Below, piece by piece: positions 31,881 through 42,818 of a DNA stretch of 64,000 nt. Positions within the stretch are counted from its first letter, which is position 1; each line of letters opens with the position of its first letter. Source of the DNA: Cristatella mucedo (Eukaryota > Bryozoa > Phylactolaemata > Cristatellidae). A program made the position numbers and the translations under genes. The stretch is taken from NCBI GenBank assembly GCA_009760855.2, contig WPIO01000235.1, forward strand, positions 167,725-231,724, written 5' to 3'. The notes beneath the pieces were generated by a model. It saw only the letters and a list, made by a program, of their open reading frames with translations. It ran no database searches and was not told the DNA's origin.

Positions 31881-33800
31881 TGCCGAGCTCACATTTTTTT
31901 GCTGATATTGTAGTACACGTTCGAATTTATCTGTCCACAAAATTTCATGTCGCTTCGCGAACACTCACTTATGCAAATGAGCTTAGATGCCAGACGGCAG
32001 TACTGCTATCTATTCCAGTTCTCGTCAAATCCACCCCAAATCTGCTGCGAACAGCTCCAAAAAGTCTGGAATATCAAACTACGCTACACGCACAATGTAC
32101 CCAGAAAATTTCGCTCGATCCTGCTCACGAGTTCTTTCGAAGTCCACTGAAATAAGAGGGCAGTGGCCCAGGCCAAAACCGCAATCCCCTGTATTCCACC
32201 ATGCAACGAAAGAAATCCTGATCGAAAAGCTTCTTTTTTGATTGCATATGACAGCACATTGTGCGCCAATTGCATTGAAAAAATTTCGCTTGCATTGGCA
32301 CAGCCGTTCTCGTGCAATCGACTGCAGTAGCCCGGGCCAATACCGCATTTCACTTCAATCCACCACATAAAAAGTCCAAATACATTTCGCCGAGCTCCAA
32401 TTTTTATTGCATATTAAAGTGCACCATGCTGTGTGCACAACCACGAACAAAAATATGCAACCTCGCACTGCGGCAATTAGCCGCAATCGCCTGAAATGAC
32501 CTGGAAAACTAGCACAATCCATTATATTCCACTGCGAATCATCCTCAAATCGCCTTCGCGAAGCTCTAATTGACATTGGGTATATGACCAGACTCAGTTT
32601 AAAGTGCATCCACAAAATTTCGCTCCATTGTGCACACGCATTCTCATGCAATAAATTGCAATCGACTGCAACGACACGGTCCCATACCGAAATCCACCTC
32701 GATCCGCTGAAATCTTCGAAACAGCGACCAGAACGCGTACACTGGAAGCCCTAATTATGATTGCACGCTGCTCTACTCTTCGATTGCTGTGTACTTGCAT
32801 AACTGCACTGTAATTGCCTCGGCCATTCTGCGGCAATGCACTGCAATCGACAGCAACTGCCCGGGACAGTACGTCAATGTACCGAAACCCGCCGAAGAAC
32901 GACCAGAATAACTACACTTTAAGCTCTAATAGTGATTGCACGTTGCTCTATTTTTTTCTTATTGTGTAATCCCACAATTTCACTACAATCGCCTCGATCA
33001 TTCGGCAGCAATGCACTGCAATTGACAGCAATGGCCCGGGCCTATACTGCAATCTACAGCAATCTGATGCAAAATCCCATGAAATTTGTTTCGCGATGCT
33101 TCAATTTTTAAGGCATGCTGCAAAACACACTGGTTAAATCAACCACATCATTTTAAGCAAGTTCGCTCGTACAATCTCGGGCAATGCATAGTAATCTGCG
33201 GCTCGGCTCGAAGCAGCAATCCCTTACAATCCGTGGCAAGTCGACACTAAATTGGTATCACGAAGTGCCGATCTTCATCGCATTTCACATTTCTTTGTGC
33301 TAAAAGTAAAATCGTAGGACTTCAAGCTGTTGTACATGTTAATTGTCAACAATGCACGGCTATTGACAGCTAAGGCAGGGACCAATACCGAAATCCGTGG
33401 CAAATTGACGAGAAATAAGCTAGACCAGGCCCCAATTCTCATTCCACGTAACATCTCACTGCCTGAACACATACTTTCAACCAGCTCTGACCGGTCAATC
33501 TTGGGCAATGCATGGCAACGGACGGAAATGGCCCGGGCAAATACGGCAATCCATTATGGTCCATCGAAAATCACTGGAAAGTGACTTTGCCAAGATCAAA
33601 TATATCTCACCTGTCGCAGCCCACTGTATTGCAAGTGCAATCAAATCTTTTCAACCAATCGCGAACGTACAATCGCGAGCAGTGAAAGGCAATCGACACC
33701 AATTTCCTAGGCCAATACTCCAATTTCCGGCAAATTGAAGAGAAACTGGCAGTGCAGAAGCCTCAATTGTCATTAAATATAACATTCAGCTGCTTTGAAG
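31881..33800 (+). repeat. diverged tandem satellite, ~170-base unit, about 10-11 units
   Basis: A recurring core, 'ggcccgggccaataccgcaa' and variants followed by 'tccacctcaatccgctg'-like text, occurs near 32165, 32331, 32490, 32668, 32857, 33029, 33203, 33373, 33528 and 33706. The spacing is 155-189, mostly 165-175. Other shared pieces are 'gcaatcgactgcaat', 'cgcgaagctcaatt' and 'tgcacaaccacaaaatttcgc'. Units are heavily diverged, and no long ORF is meaningful. Confidence 0.82.
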
Positions 33801-34249
33801 TGAAGGCAAAACAATCTGCAACGACAATGGAGATTCACTTTCAAATTGAAATCCAGGATACAAAAATTATCAGTTAACAGACATGTTTAAGCTGTGTCGT
33901 CGCTGGACGTCGTTTTGGGAGATTGCACTGCAGAGAGTCCCAGTATCATCACGTGGCTAAACGCACAGAGAGCTGCCGTGGCACTAAAGCCAACCACTAG
34001 CGGTCAATTGACAGGGACGTGGCTGGAGGCCAAGCGATGGCAGCTGAGCCATGGTACGGTTAAACAGCTGATCTGTCACGGAAATCTAGTCGGTCTGCTT
34101 TGCTACAAAAGAAATGAAACGGAGAATGCTGAATCCGCCTCATATCGCAATATGAATGCTAAATCCACCTCCTATTGCTATGCGATGGCAAAATCTGCCT
34201 GCGATTACTATAAGCATACTCATGGTGCCTGAGCACTTAAGCCATGCAT
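33801..34249 (+). other. unassigned stretch with a 113-codon ORF
   Basis: The ORF at 33894-34232 has no recognised domain or counterpart in unit 2. It has an internal repeat near its end ('ESASYRNMNAKSTSYCYAMA'). Probably not a gene, but not clearly a repeat. Confidence 0.25.
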
Positions 34250-34740
34250 TCAAATGCCGACAGACGAGGTACACTACACCCTTGTAGGTGGCTGCCTTCT
34301 GGTATATATGTCACGACGCTACTCAGACGTGAAGATATACAACTTGAGTTTCCGTTTTACTGGCTATGGACACAGAGCCAGTGATTAATCTGCCTGAGCT
34401 CGTCCACGATCGGCTCCTCCAACTCCGTCGGCTTTTCCACCACCGCCGAAAATAACTAAAGCTGGCACCTCGTGCTAAGTCAAAGGCCGCTGGAGTGGCC
34501 CCATAGGGGCATGTGCCCATGGCGGCTGAGTGATGAAGAACGAAGCCCACAGTTGCAATGACGACGGCTGCATTGTATCGTACGAAGGCAAGGCAAGCGA
34601 GAATTCGTACAGATGTAGTAGCCGTCGAGTGAGCAGCTCCGGATCGCGTGGAGAGAGGTGAAGAGGAGCAGGAAGGAAAAAGAGAAAGGGGATAGCGTCC
34701 ACACAGGGCCGGCGGTGGACAAGCAGACAGTTGGTCACTG
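34250..34740. repeat. block F, copy 1 (empty site of SPIN-like MITE)
   Basis: 34250-34500 aligns with 52995-53180 plus 53376-53400, including 'aatgccgac', 'aaccaccgctggcacctt'-like text and 'gtgctaagtcaaagg'. Where the other copy carries the SPIN-like MITE, this copy reads straight through 'gtgctaagtcaaagg'. Minus-strand ORFs of 75-87 codons cross it without a recognised domain. Confidence 0.65.
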
Positions 34741-35074
34741 CAGGACTATCGGGTCGCTCAACCGTGGGTGATCCCTTGCAATTAAATCCGGCTTCGCTGT
34801 AACGGCCCGACTGCAGTGCCTAACGAACTGGTAGGCAACGCAATCATTGGCCGGGCTGAGAGGTGGGAGTGGCCAGGCTCACACCGCCGTCAAGTTTTTA
34901 TTGCCTAATTGCGACATCTAAGCCCGTTCGAAGTAGATCCTTAATTCTAGACGGATTGAAAAGGCCCGTGGAATGGTCCGAAGCCTACACATTTCCAGAC
35001 AGAAAGATATATTACTGTTGAAATACTTCAACCATGGGTGCTGGGTAGCAGGCTTTACTGAGCTAAGCTAAAAA
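34741..35074. other. unassigned stretch
   Basis: Nothing recognised. Confidence 0.35.
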
Positions 35075-35103
35075 TAGGATAGGCAGTAGAGACAATTGAG
35101 TTT

Positions 35104-35345
35104 ATAAGTATAGGCGCGTCTAAAAGATAAAGAACTTTGTACATCTGATATCTGCAGACAAGTCTTTGAACGTTCACCACGTCTGATGAGTTCGATGTTT
35201 AGTTGCTGTAGCATGCTTCTGGCTGCATCCTCGCAAATCCTGATCATTGGTGTCATGCAGTAGAGCTCATTAATCGCCGAGGCCAGCTCGACGGGTGCAA
35301 GGAAATCTAAAAGTACTCTGGCCAAGCCGGCCTGCGGAGGGTGCT
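35104..35345 (-). CDS. candidate small exon, unknown product
   Basis: Reading the minus strand, an acceptor-like 'accctccgcag' is followed by ~60 open codons with a protein-like composition: 'ARVLLDFLAPVELASAINEL' then 'ICEDAARSMLQQLNIELIRR'. The pattern suggests two or three amphipathic helices. I do not recognise a family. There is no second copy in the window to test conservation, and it may be chance. Confidence 0.25.
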
Positions 35346-35484
35346 ACTAGTGAGGTTCCAGACGCTCGACTTCGGTGGGCACACGGCTCCAGACGCTCGG
35401 CTGCAATTTGAATATTAGGCTTGACATTCGTTCCTCAAAGGTCATGAGAGTAGTAATTGCTTGATAACTGAAATCGTTTGCTGA

Positions 35485-35956
35485 CCCACAAGGACCGCCG
35501 CGGCTTGGCTCCTTCGTACCTAGCTGAACTGCTGCATCAGCTTCAGCCTGTTCACGCCCTCAGGTCCTGTGTGGACAATACATTAGCTGTCCCATTCCTC
35601 CGCTTAAAGACCGTTGGCGATAGAAGCTTTAGCTCTGCAGGTCCTAGACTGTGGTAATTGCTTCCACAATTCTTACGCAACGACAACTACTCTCCTACTG
35701 CCGGCTATGGCACATCCTTTTCAGCGGTCCTGAGATGCTACTTGTATGCTACTCACTACCTCAACTGCTCTCCTGACTCTGCTATGCTTCCCACTTTTTC
35801 TTTGTTGCGTGAGACGAAGTCTGTTGGCTACCGAATGCGTACCGAAAGCCGCTTAGGCTGTTAGTGAGCTATACCAAAACTGTCCTACGTAACACCCACA
35901 TGGTCTTTATGACTTTGTGGAGTTACAGACGGAGATACATTACATTACATTATCCA
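35485..35956 (+). mobile_element. LINE B 3' end
   Basis: It starts at 'acaaggaccgccgcggcttg' and encodes the C-terminus in two frames ('DNYSPTAGYGTSFSAVL', 'TKSVGYRMRTESRLGC', 35658-35864). It ends with the 3' UTR and the (ACATT)n tail at 35937-35953. It has a premature stop and lost start. It sits between duplication units 1 and 2. Confidence 0.9.
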
Positions 35957-36124
35957 GGGTGTAGTGGCTCAGCGGCTTCAAGAAACAAATAATTAAGCCA
36001 TTTCCTTCTTGTATTCTGTTCTGATTGCCATTTATGGACAGGCGCTTGCTAGGACGCCATCATGTGAGTGTGTACACAGTACGGTATACCTTGATTTCCA
36101 TTACAAACTGGAGCTTGACACAAT

Positions 36125-36740
36125 CTGTTTCTATTCGTTTTGCTGTGGGTGCGGACGGTTGGAGGATTACAGGATTGGCCTGCGATACTGCAGTCGATTG
36201 TAGTGCATTGTACTAGAACGGACATACCGATGCAAGTGAAATTTAATGAGAAGATATGGTCGTAGAGTGTTATTTTATATGCATTCAAAAAGGAGCTTTT
36301 TGAACAAGACTTCTATCGTTTGGCTATGGAATGCAGTGGATTGAGGTGGATTTTAGTAATGGCCCATTTTGTTGAAATGTTATTTTAGTGGACTTCATGA
36401 GAAATCGTGAGCGGAATCGTGCGAAATCTTTTGGGTAAATCGCACACGTAGCATATTGTGATATTCCAAACTTTTGGAGCTTAGCACAGCTGACCTGTGG
36501 TGGATTTGTAAGGAACTAAAGTGGATTATGGCGGATTGCCAGACAAGCCTCTTGTCCTGAACTCATTTGCAAAAGTGACCATATGCACTGTGAAATGAAT
36601 TTTGGCTGATAGATAAAATCGAATATATACTACAAGATCCGCCTAAAATTCGAGCTCGGTAATGCCAATATCCGGTCAATGTTAGCCTAATTAGAGTGAA
36701 TTGCGAGGGATGCAGTAATTCGTCGAACCCTAGAGCAGCT
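36125..36740 (-). repeat. satellite block in inverted orientation
   Basis: 'gcagtggattgaggtggatt' (36342), 'gtaatggcccattttgttg' and 'aagtggattatggcggattg' (36520) are reverse complements of the 31.9-33.8 kb satellite core. About 3 decayed units. Confidence 0.65.
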
Positions 36741-37844
36741 GTGCACCTTGGTTACAGGTGAATATATCCGGTGTATCTGTACTTGGCCGGGGTATTCGGG
36801 GCCAGAGGTGCACTTCCTTACCATTCTGCACGCCCTAGAGAACGGCCTGGAGGAACTCCAATTGCAGGGTGGACGTTTGCTTAACTTCTTATCAATAGCT
36901 GTGGGTATTCCACTGGTACCATCACTGTGACAACCATTGGCTGTCCTTGGATAAGCTACTCAAAACAGTACTCCCTTAGCATTAGGTGCTCAGTCGCCAT
37001 CAGTCAATACCTACCGGTTAACCTTCTTATGTGTGTCAGCAACAACCTCTATGCATGCTGCTCTCGACACTGCAAAGAGTTCAGCTATCAAACCTCCGAA
37101 CCCTTATTTTTGAGCTGATTAGCACTCATGGCGGTAGGAACTCACTCATAGCACTTCGGTGCGTTTAGGAAAGCTGACCCCTGAGCTTTACGAAGGATTC
37201 CAAACTTGTGTAGGATCAATGTCTGCCTGGCTGTCTACGTGCAGCTTAGCCTGGCAAGCCACTTTATGGTCGAGCATCTATGGCCTCAGCAAGATTTGTT
37301 CGCTAAGATAGAAGTGAGTGACCAGTGTGACGAATCGTTCCCCAGAGACTCGGTTAAAATAGCAGAGACAATTCTACCGAAGTCTGCTTACCTTGACCAG
37401 ACGCTCCACGCTCAAAGTTAGCACGAAGAGGAGTAATTCTAAAATACGAGCAGCGCGTACTTGCCTAGTTTGAAGTTTTCCTGTAAGAGCTTAGCCAGTC
37501 TGTCACTATTCACTTCAGTGTGGTTGACGGGGGGGGTGGGGGCTCTATTAGGAGAGAGAGAGAGAGAGAGAGAGAGTAGGAGTTTTCTTGGTCGTGGTTG
37601 AACATCATAACTAGAAGCTCAAAAAGTGCCTGAATTAAGAAAATCGTGCGTAGAATTAGGTATATAAAAATAATATAACGTTCACTCTCTGAATGAGCGC
37701 TAAATCTAAGCTTCGTGGCCGTGAAATTGTTGGTACTGGCTCTACTGGGCTAGTAGCCTTCTGACAGACTGTGAGACAAGCATTGCATTCAATAATTTTT
37801 AGTTATGGGGTACCCACTTTTCTTTGATAGCATTTTTACTAATG
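36741..37844. other. unassigned stretch
   Basis: ORFs at 36748-36930 and 37206-37421 have no recognised motif. It contains a G-rich run (37530-37545) and a (GA)n run at 37553-37578. Confidence 0.35.
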
Positions 37845-38030
37845 AGCCGTGATGGCACACTAGGTAAGGCGGTTGCTTTCACTACCTCGGTTACGAGGTC
37901 GTGGGTTCAATTCCTGCGGCGGGTGATTCTTTATCGCCACTGCTAGCGGTGGTGATAGCCGTAAAGGCTCTTTTGTCGCTGTACAAGAGGAGGCTGTTTA
38001 ATCAGCTAGGATTTTATTTATTTATTTACT
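37845..38030 (+). mobile_element. SINE2, tRNA-derived, plus strand
   Basis: The A box-like 'ggcacactaggtaaggcgg' and B box 'gtgggttcaattcctg' are ~35 bases apart. A body with the inverted repeat 'cgccactgctagcggtgg' and 'gatagccgtaaaggctct' follows, ending in (ATTT)n at 38012-38030. It lies at the left border of duplication block D copy 2. Confidence 0.85.
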
Positions 38031-38643
38031 GTAGCATGCTGGCCGAAGCACTTCTACTGAGTACCGAGGTACTTCTTTGCGGTTGCGAGCTCGATACCAT
38101 AGATGTCACTAACCCTTGGAGATATATTCTCTTGCAGTGCGTTCTAAAGTGTCTGTGTAGAGATTGAGGTCAATGGTGTCGCTATGCAAACGTACTAGAT
38201 CATTACTATTTATTTGCTTCTTTTTGCATAAGGCACTAACGGATTGTCAGTTTCAGGTTTAAAACCATCGATCTGGGTTTGAAAGGAGGGTAAATTAAGT
38301 ACCCAGAAATTGAACAAACTTTAGGAAAGGCTTGCTGTCTTTTATACAGATTGAAGATTTAACTAACTATTTCTGCGTCTTTAAATTTTTTTTCTTTCGG
38401 CAGTGTCGTCTTGTATCTTTTAGCTTAGCTAATAAGACTACTAGCCTTGCTAAGTTGGTGTTTTTCCAGCAGGTTTTCTACGAACTTAAACGTTTATCCT
38501 TCGCAGTGTAAGTCACTTCTTTGTGCTTTCTTTCGTTCCTGCTTGGCGTTCCTGTTGCTTTCTATGTTGCTTCACTGTACTGCATTCGTGAGCTAGACCT
38601 TGAGTCACAATCCTATCGCTTATTGGACAATTCTATCTTCAAG

Positions 38644-38697
38644 GTCCTTGCTCAATCGATGATATTGAGATCGTGAATGCGTACTTCCAACGATCAG
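38644..38697 (+). CDS. candidate 54-nt exon, phase 1-1, copy 2
   Basis: It lies between the acceptor-like 'ctatcttcaag' and the donor 'cag|gtaaca'. It encodes 'PCSIDDIEIVNAYFQRS' in phase 1 at both ends. It keeps length, frame and borders relative to 15928-15981 despite about a third of bases differing. The phases fit the downstream CARD exon at 47813. Function unknown. Confidence 0.45.
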
Positions 38698-39346
38698 GTA
38701 ACAAAATAGTTTTAATGTATTTCTACCAGTTCATTGTTTAACCTTACTCAGCGATTTTCAGCCTCTGCTGTACAGAATGCCACATTTTGCCAAAATTTCA
38801 AAGCATTGTTTAGGGTTTAGAGTTTTAGCCCTTATATTTAGGGGAGCTTCCACAAATTGCTATCGTCGCATAGTGAATGCGATTATGGCTCGCCAGCACT
38901 GATTGCTTGGTTTGGTGTAAATGATTGGCTTGTCTGTACGGGGGAATATGTATGCGGTGGCCTCATACTTGCATCGTGCCTTCCAAAACATCTGCTGCGC
39001 CGGTATGTCTCATTTTGACATTTCAGCCTAGACGTCAATTCCGTACAGGGCTTGTCACATCTAATATTCAAGGTCGAGAGCACCTAAACCTAAGCTTCTA
39101 TCATTTGAATTGCTACCTGAAAAGGTAAACGTTAGGTGAAATTAATAGTGCTCTTTCATTTACTGTTTGGTTTGGCCGTCGTCCAGTACTCATTCGTTAG
39201 TGATCACTCCCATGCAAATTGAAATACATGTTAATACTGAAATTTCGTTAACAGCGTAACCTACAGCGATTATTTTATGATTTCGTTGAGACGATCTTGC
39301 ATATGCCATAAAAAAGTAGGAAACTAATTCTCCAAGAAATCTTTCA

Positions 39347-39476
39347 GGCTGGGCTGTGGCCTAGACGGTTGCATCTGTTCGGCAATGGATAATAAAAGTG
39401 AATTTGGGTCGTTGGCTCGAGCCCGCCTGCAAATGTAAAGCGCCTGGAGATTGATGGGCTTCAACAATAATTGAGA
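39347..39476 (+). mobile_element. old SINE1-related element, copy in block D2
   Basis: Head 'tgtggcctagacggttgcatc', B box-like 'gttggctcgagcccg' and tail 'aaatgtaaagcgcctggaga'. Orthologous by duplication to 16958-17175. Confidence 0.55.
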
Positions 39477-39670
39477 TATACTGGTAGGACTGGAATTTTA
39501 AAATATAAGCGTCGGGCAGCTGCCGTTTGAATGCGAGATTGTGGATGACGGCGTTCCGGGTTTACCTATCAAATATCAGGCTGCTTCGCATTCGGATTCT
39601 GCTCTTAGTGACTTACAATGGCCCGTCTCAGAGAGTGGCCTGGTATTTTTCCCTTCCCGGGTTACGACAT

Positions 39671-40699
39671 TTCCTGAACCCCATGGGGTAGGGCATTTTC
39701 TCCCTTCTCACATAGAAATGCCATGATATAACTGTCTTGTTTACATACCTTGTAAGACTATTATACAGTATATAATATATAACATAGTCCTAAATTATAG
39801 TCAAACTTGAAGTAACCGTTACTATACAGCTGGCTGTCTTCTGCTGTGTGCATTCCCATCTTATCCGATTCGTCTTTTCCGCCTTCTTGGTATAAGAATA
39901 GCCGTCATAAAACAACTCAACGGGCGCTTGGAGTACAGTTGATAAATTCCACCGTGATATCGTTAGGCATGTTCGTCTTAGTCATTCGTAAATCTGATCG
40001 CATCATGTTTCTATGCGGTAATATGGTATTATTTATACCCATTTTCAAGAACACAGTTCGCACTTTGCTGCCGATTATTCGTATGATCGTGCACAGAGTA
40101 GCAGCCCACATCGATATCGCTCGCAGGGAAATCGTGCTAGCATAAATCAGTCGCTTGACATATTAATCGCCGTGGATTGTTTGCATCTCCTTTGCTTCCC
40201 TTTAATCTTTTGAGCATAGCGGAATAGTGACCTATATATACTAATATGCGTTGATCGGTGTAGCGTTATTATTTGCACATTTTTATTGCTCGTTTTTTGT
40301 GCTTGATGTGATAGGTCCATCAGTAGTTGATTGAGCAAAACATCAAAGTACGGTTTCTTATTATACTACTTAAATGGAATGTGTAGTGCAAGGCCAGCCA
40401 GTGAATGTGTCATGCGGAATTAACAAAACGTACAATTATGATGATTTTATTTTATTTTTCATATCTTATTCTTAGTTATACATTCATCTGCATAGTGGGG
40501 ATATGTCCTACCGCGGGTGGGGGGCAATGTCGGGGGGATGTCCTTGGGTTCATCAGGGTGGGAAATGTCCGCGGGAAATCTCTTACATTCCTATGTAACA
40601 GAGCAGCACCAAGTTTCGAGCAGCAATACAGCTTGATAAAGATTCAGCTCTACAAGGGTGATATAAAAGTTATTTATGTAAATATAAAGGTATTTTTAA
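39671..40699. other. unassigned stretch
   Basis: A 99-codon ORF at 39846-40145 and a 105-codon ORF at 40405-40722 have hydrophobic stretches but no recognised family. The latter overlaps the LINE A tail. Confidence 0.3.
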
Positions 40700-40704
40700 A
40701 GTAT

Positions 40705-40770
40705 ATGAATAAACGTGCATAGAAAGAGATTGAATTCTCTGAGGGCACTGTTACAAATGCGTTATCACTA
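40705..40770 (+). mobile_element. LINE A or SINE1 3' tail fragment
   Basis: 'gtgcatagaaagagattgaa' and 'tctctgagggcact', then an ATT-rich tail. Confidence 0.65.
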
Positions 40771-40787
40771 TTATTATTACAAATTAA

Positions 40788-41010
40788 TTATAAATATATA
40801 TATGTATATATATATATATATATATATAATATACAATATATATATATATATATTATTAATATATATATACAATATATATATATATACAATATAATATATA
40901 TATATAATATATACAATATATATATATACAATATAATATATATATAATATATACAATAATATAATATATAAACAATATGCAATATACAATATATATATAT
41001 ATATATTATT
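40788..41010. repeat. (TA)n-rich microsatellite
   Basis: About 220 bases of TATA/ATACAATA text. Both ORFs rich in Ile/Tyr across it are artefacts. Confidence 0.95.
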
Positions 41011-42417
41011 CCAACTTAAATGCATAGGTTTAAATCGTTTATGAACAAGTTTTGTTTCTTGGCATGCGTGTTCTCATGAAAATGGCCTCCTTTGGCCATG
41101 CTTACACGTGATAGTAGTACAATAGCGTGTTTTCGCATCGGAAGTAGAAAGATTCCCCTGTCGCGCATACACGTATTTAATTAATCACGTGTAAACAGAT
41201 CGCTTGAAAGTTCGTGTTCTAATTAAGCAGTAATACATAGTTGATAATTACTTAACCGAAGCATTCTCATTTGCTCGTGCGTTTGGGCTTTCAAAGATCC
41301 CAGTGACACTGTTGCAGGGGTGACGGCAAAACCAATCGCCCACGAAGTAACCATGGATTGTGCAGCTGTGCATAGTGTGGGGTTTATTGACGATATAGTT
41401 TTGTAAGACGTGGCAGTACTCGCGTTGAGCTTGCATATTGTGTGTGCCTTAGTTCCTGCCGGTGCCTGGCACCCTGTGAACAGTCAAAAGAAATGACGTA
41501 GAAATTACGACATCTGTTCCCCCATTTCCGCCGAGCACCCATAAATACGAAGTAATATCGCACCGTCAAACTCTAAACGACGTGCCTGCTAAACTAAGAA
41601 CGGGGACCATATTATACGTTGAAGCCTCTAACTGAGGTGCTTCTTTCGAACGCGTCGGAAACAGCATTCTGCATGGCATTGTAGACGTGAGTTAAGGTAA
41701 TGACTTTAGTGTTCGGGCCAATTTTAGATAATATTGTCTTATATGACAGCTTGTCGTACACACGTTTGCGTTACTCGGTCTTTCCGTATTCTTATATTTC
41801 GTATGAAGATGAAATGACAGAAAAGCGGGTGCCACCTGATGCACTGTGTGTAGCTTGTGGATGCACTTTGTGCTTTGTAAGAATTGGCAGTGCATAACCG
41901 TGCCCCATGAACTATTAATAACAGATATTCCCTAGTAAACAGCCAATGAACGCCACTCAGGTCAGGCGGTACTGCGTCTGTCATTAAACCACGAGAGTGC
42001 GAGCTTACAGTCTCGCCATTGTTCAAGTAGCCTTTAAGCGACTCTGCTAAAAAGTGCCGTAACTGTGACTGCACTCAGCACTGCACCGGCTTTCCCTACC
42101 TAAAACCTTTCCGTAGCCAACTCTCTCAGGTTCATCTTGTGATGACTAAGGCTGCAAGACTAGTACAAAACTAACTGGAGTCCAAAGATTCGTCTACTTT
42201 GCTGAAGGAGCTTCAACTTCCTCCAGTTGGTCAACGGATATGTAACAAAGTTCGGACACTCCTCCACAAAGCAATGCACCTTGTTTAAGCCTCCTCTTAC
42301 TGTGGTGGCATATATAGACGATACATTTTTGTACAGTTCTTTTCTTAAAGACTCTTTGTGAGGAAAGCTTTTTTTGCCAGACTAAGATTTTAACATTCAC
42401 AACCATCATTTTTTACC
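41011..42417. other. unassigned stretch
   Basis: Several 61-111 codon ORFs on both strands overlap each other. No domain recognised. Confidence 0.35.
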
Positions 42418-42610
42418 TATGACATCTACTCTCATTCTGCCGACTGTGGCACGTCCTTTTCAGCTGTATTTAGCTGCTGCTTACATGCTTTACGCTACTC
42501 TTATCTCGGCTTGATTATTGTAATTCTCTTTTGGCTGAGCTACCAAAGAAAGCAACTTGGCCACTGTGAATGGCTATGAATACAGCTGCAAGGCTGGATT
42601 CAGTCTCAGA
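42418..42610 (+). mobile_element. rearranged LINE B fragment
   Basis: A C-terminal piece ('tactctcattctgccgactg', 'cgtccttttcagc') is followed directly by a more upstream piece of the same family ('cggcttgattattgtaattc', 'ctaccaaagaaagc'). The order is reversed relative to intact LINE B, so the copy is rearranged. Confidence 0.65.
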
Positions 42611-42647
42611 TGTTTGACTGAGTGTCTCCATTGGTAAAAGAGGCTAG

Positions 42648-42818
42648 AATAAATAAATAAAATAAATTTTAGCTGAATAAACAGCCTCCTTTTATCTAGC
42701 AACAGAAAACCCTTTACGGCTATCACCACCGCTTGCAGTGGCGATATAGGATCGCCCGCCACAGGAATCGAACCTACGACCTCGGGAACGAGGTCGTGAA
42801 AGGAACCCCCTTAGAATT
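42648..42818 (-). mobile_element. SINE2, minus strand
   Basis: (AAAT)n, then 'tttacggctatcaccaccgc', 'cacaggaatcgaacctacga' (B box side) and 'cctcgggaacgaggtcgtga'. The A box end is disrupted by the adjacent LINE A. Confidence 0.82.

Larger units (their letters stand above)
38050..39670 (+). repeat. segmental duplication block D, copy 2
   Basis: Partner of 15335-17360, without its LINE A insertion. The left border lies just after the SINE2 tail. Confidence 0.8.

Noticed and set aside
31881-33800. Regular spaced repeats suggesting a CRISPR array
   Set aside because: The unit is ~170 bases, repeats are imperfect throughout with no unique spacers, and the genome is eukaryotic. It is a satellite.
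33894-34232. 113-codon ORF as a cellular gene
   Set aside because: No domain, no splice context and no counterpart in unit 2; kept only as an unassigned stretch.
34323-34738. Minus-strand ORFs across block F as a gene
   Set aside because: No recognised family; the paralogous block is interrupted by a MITE and broken frames, so coding is not supported.
40777-41025. Ile/Tyr-rich minus-strand ORFs of 64-82 codons
   Set aside because: They are translations of the (TA)n-rich microsatellite.
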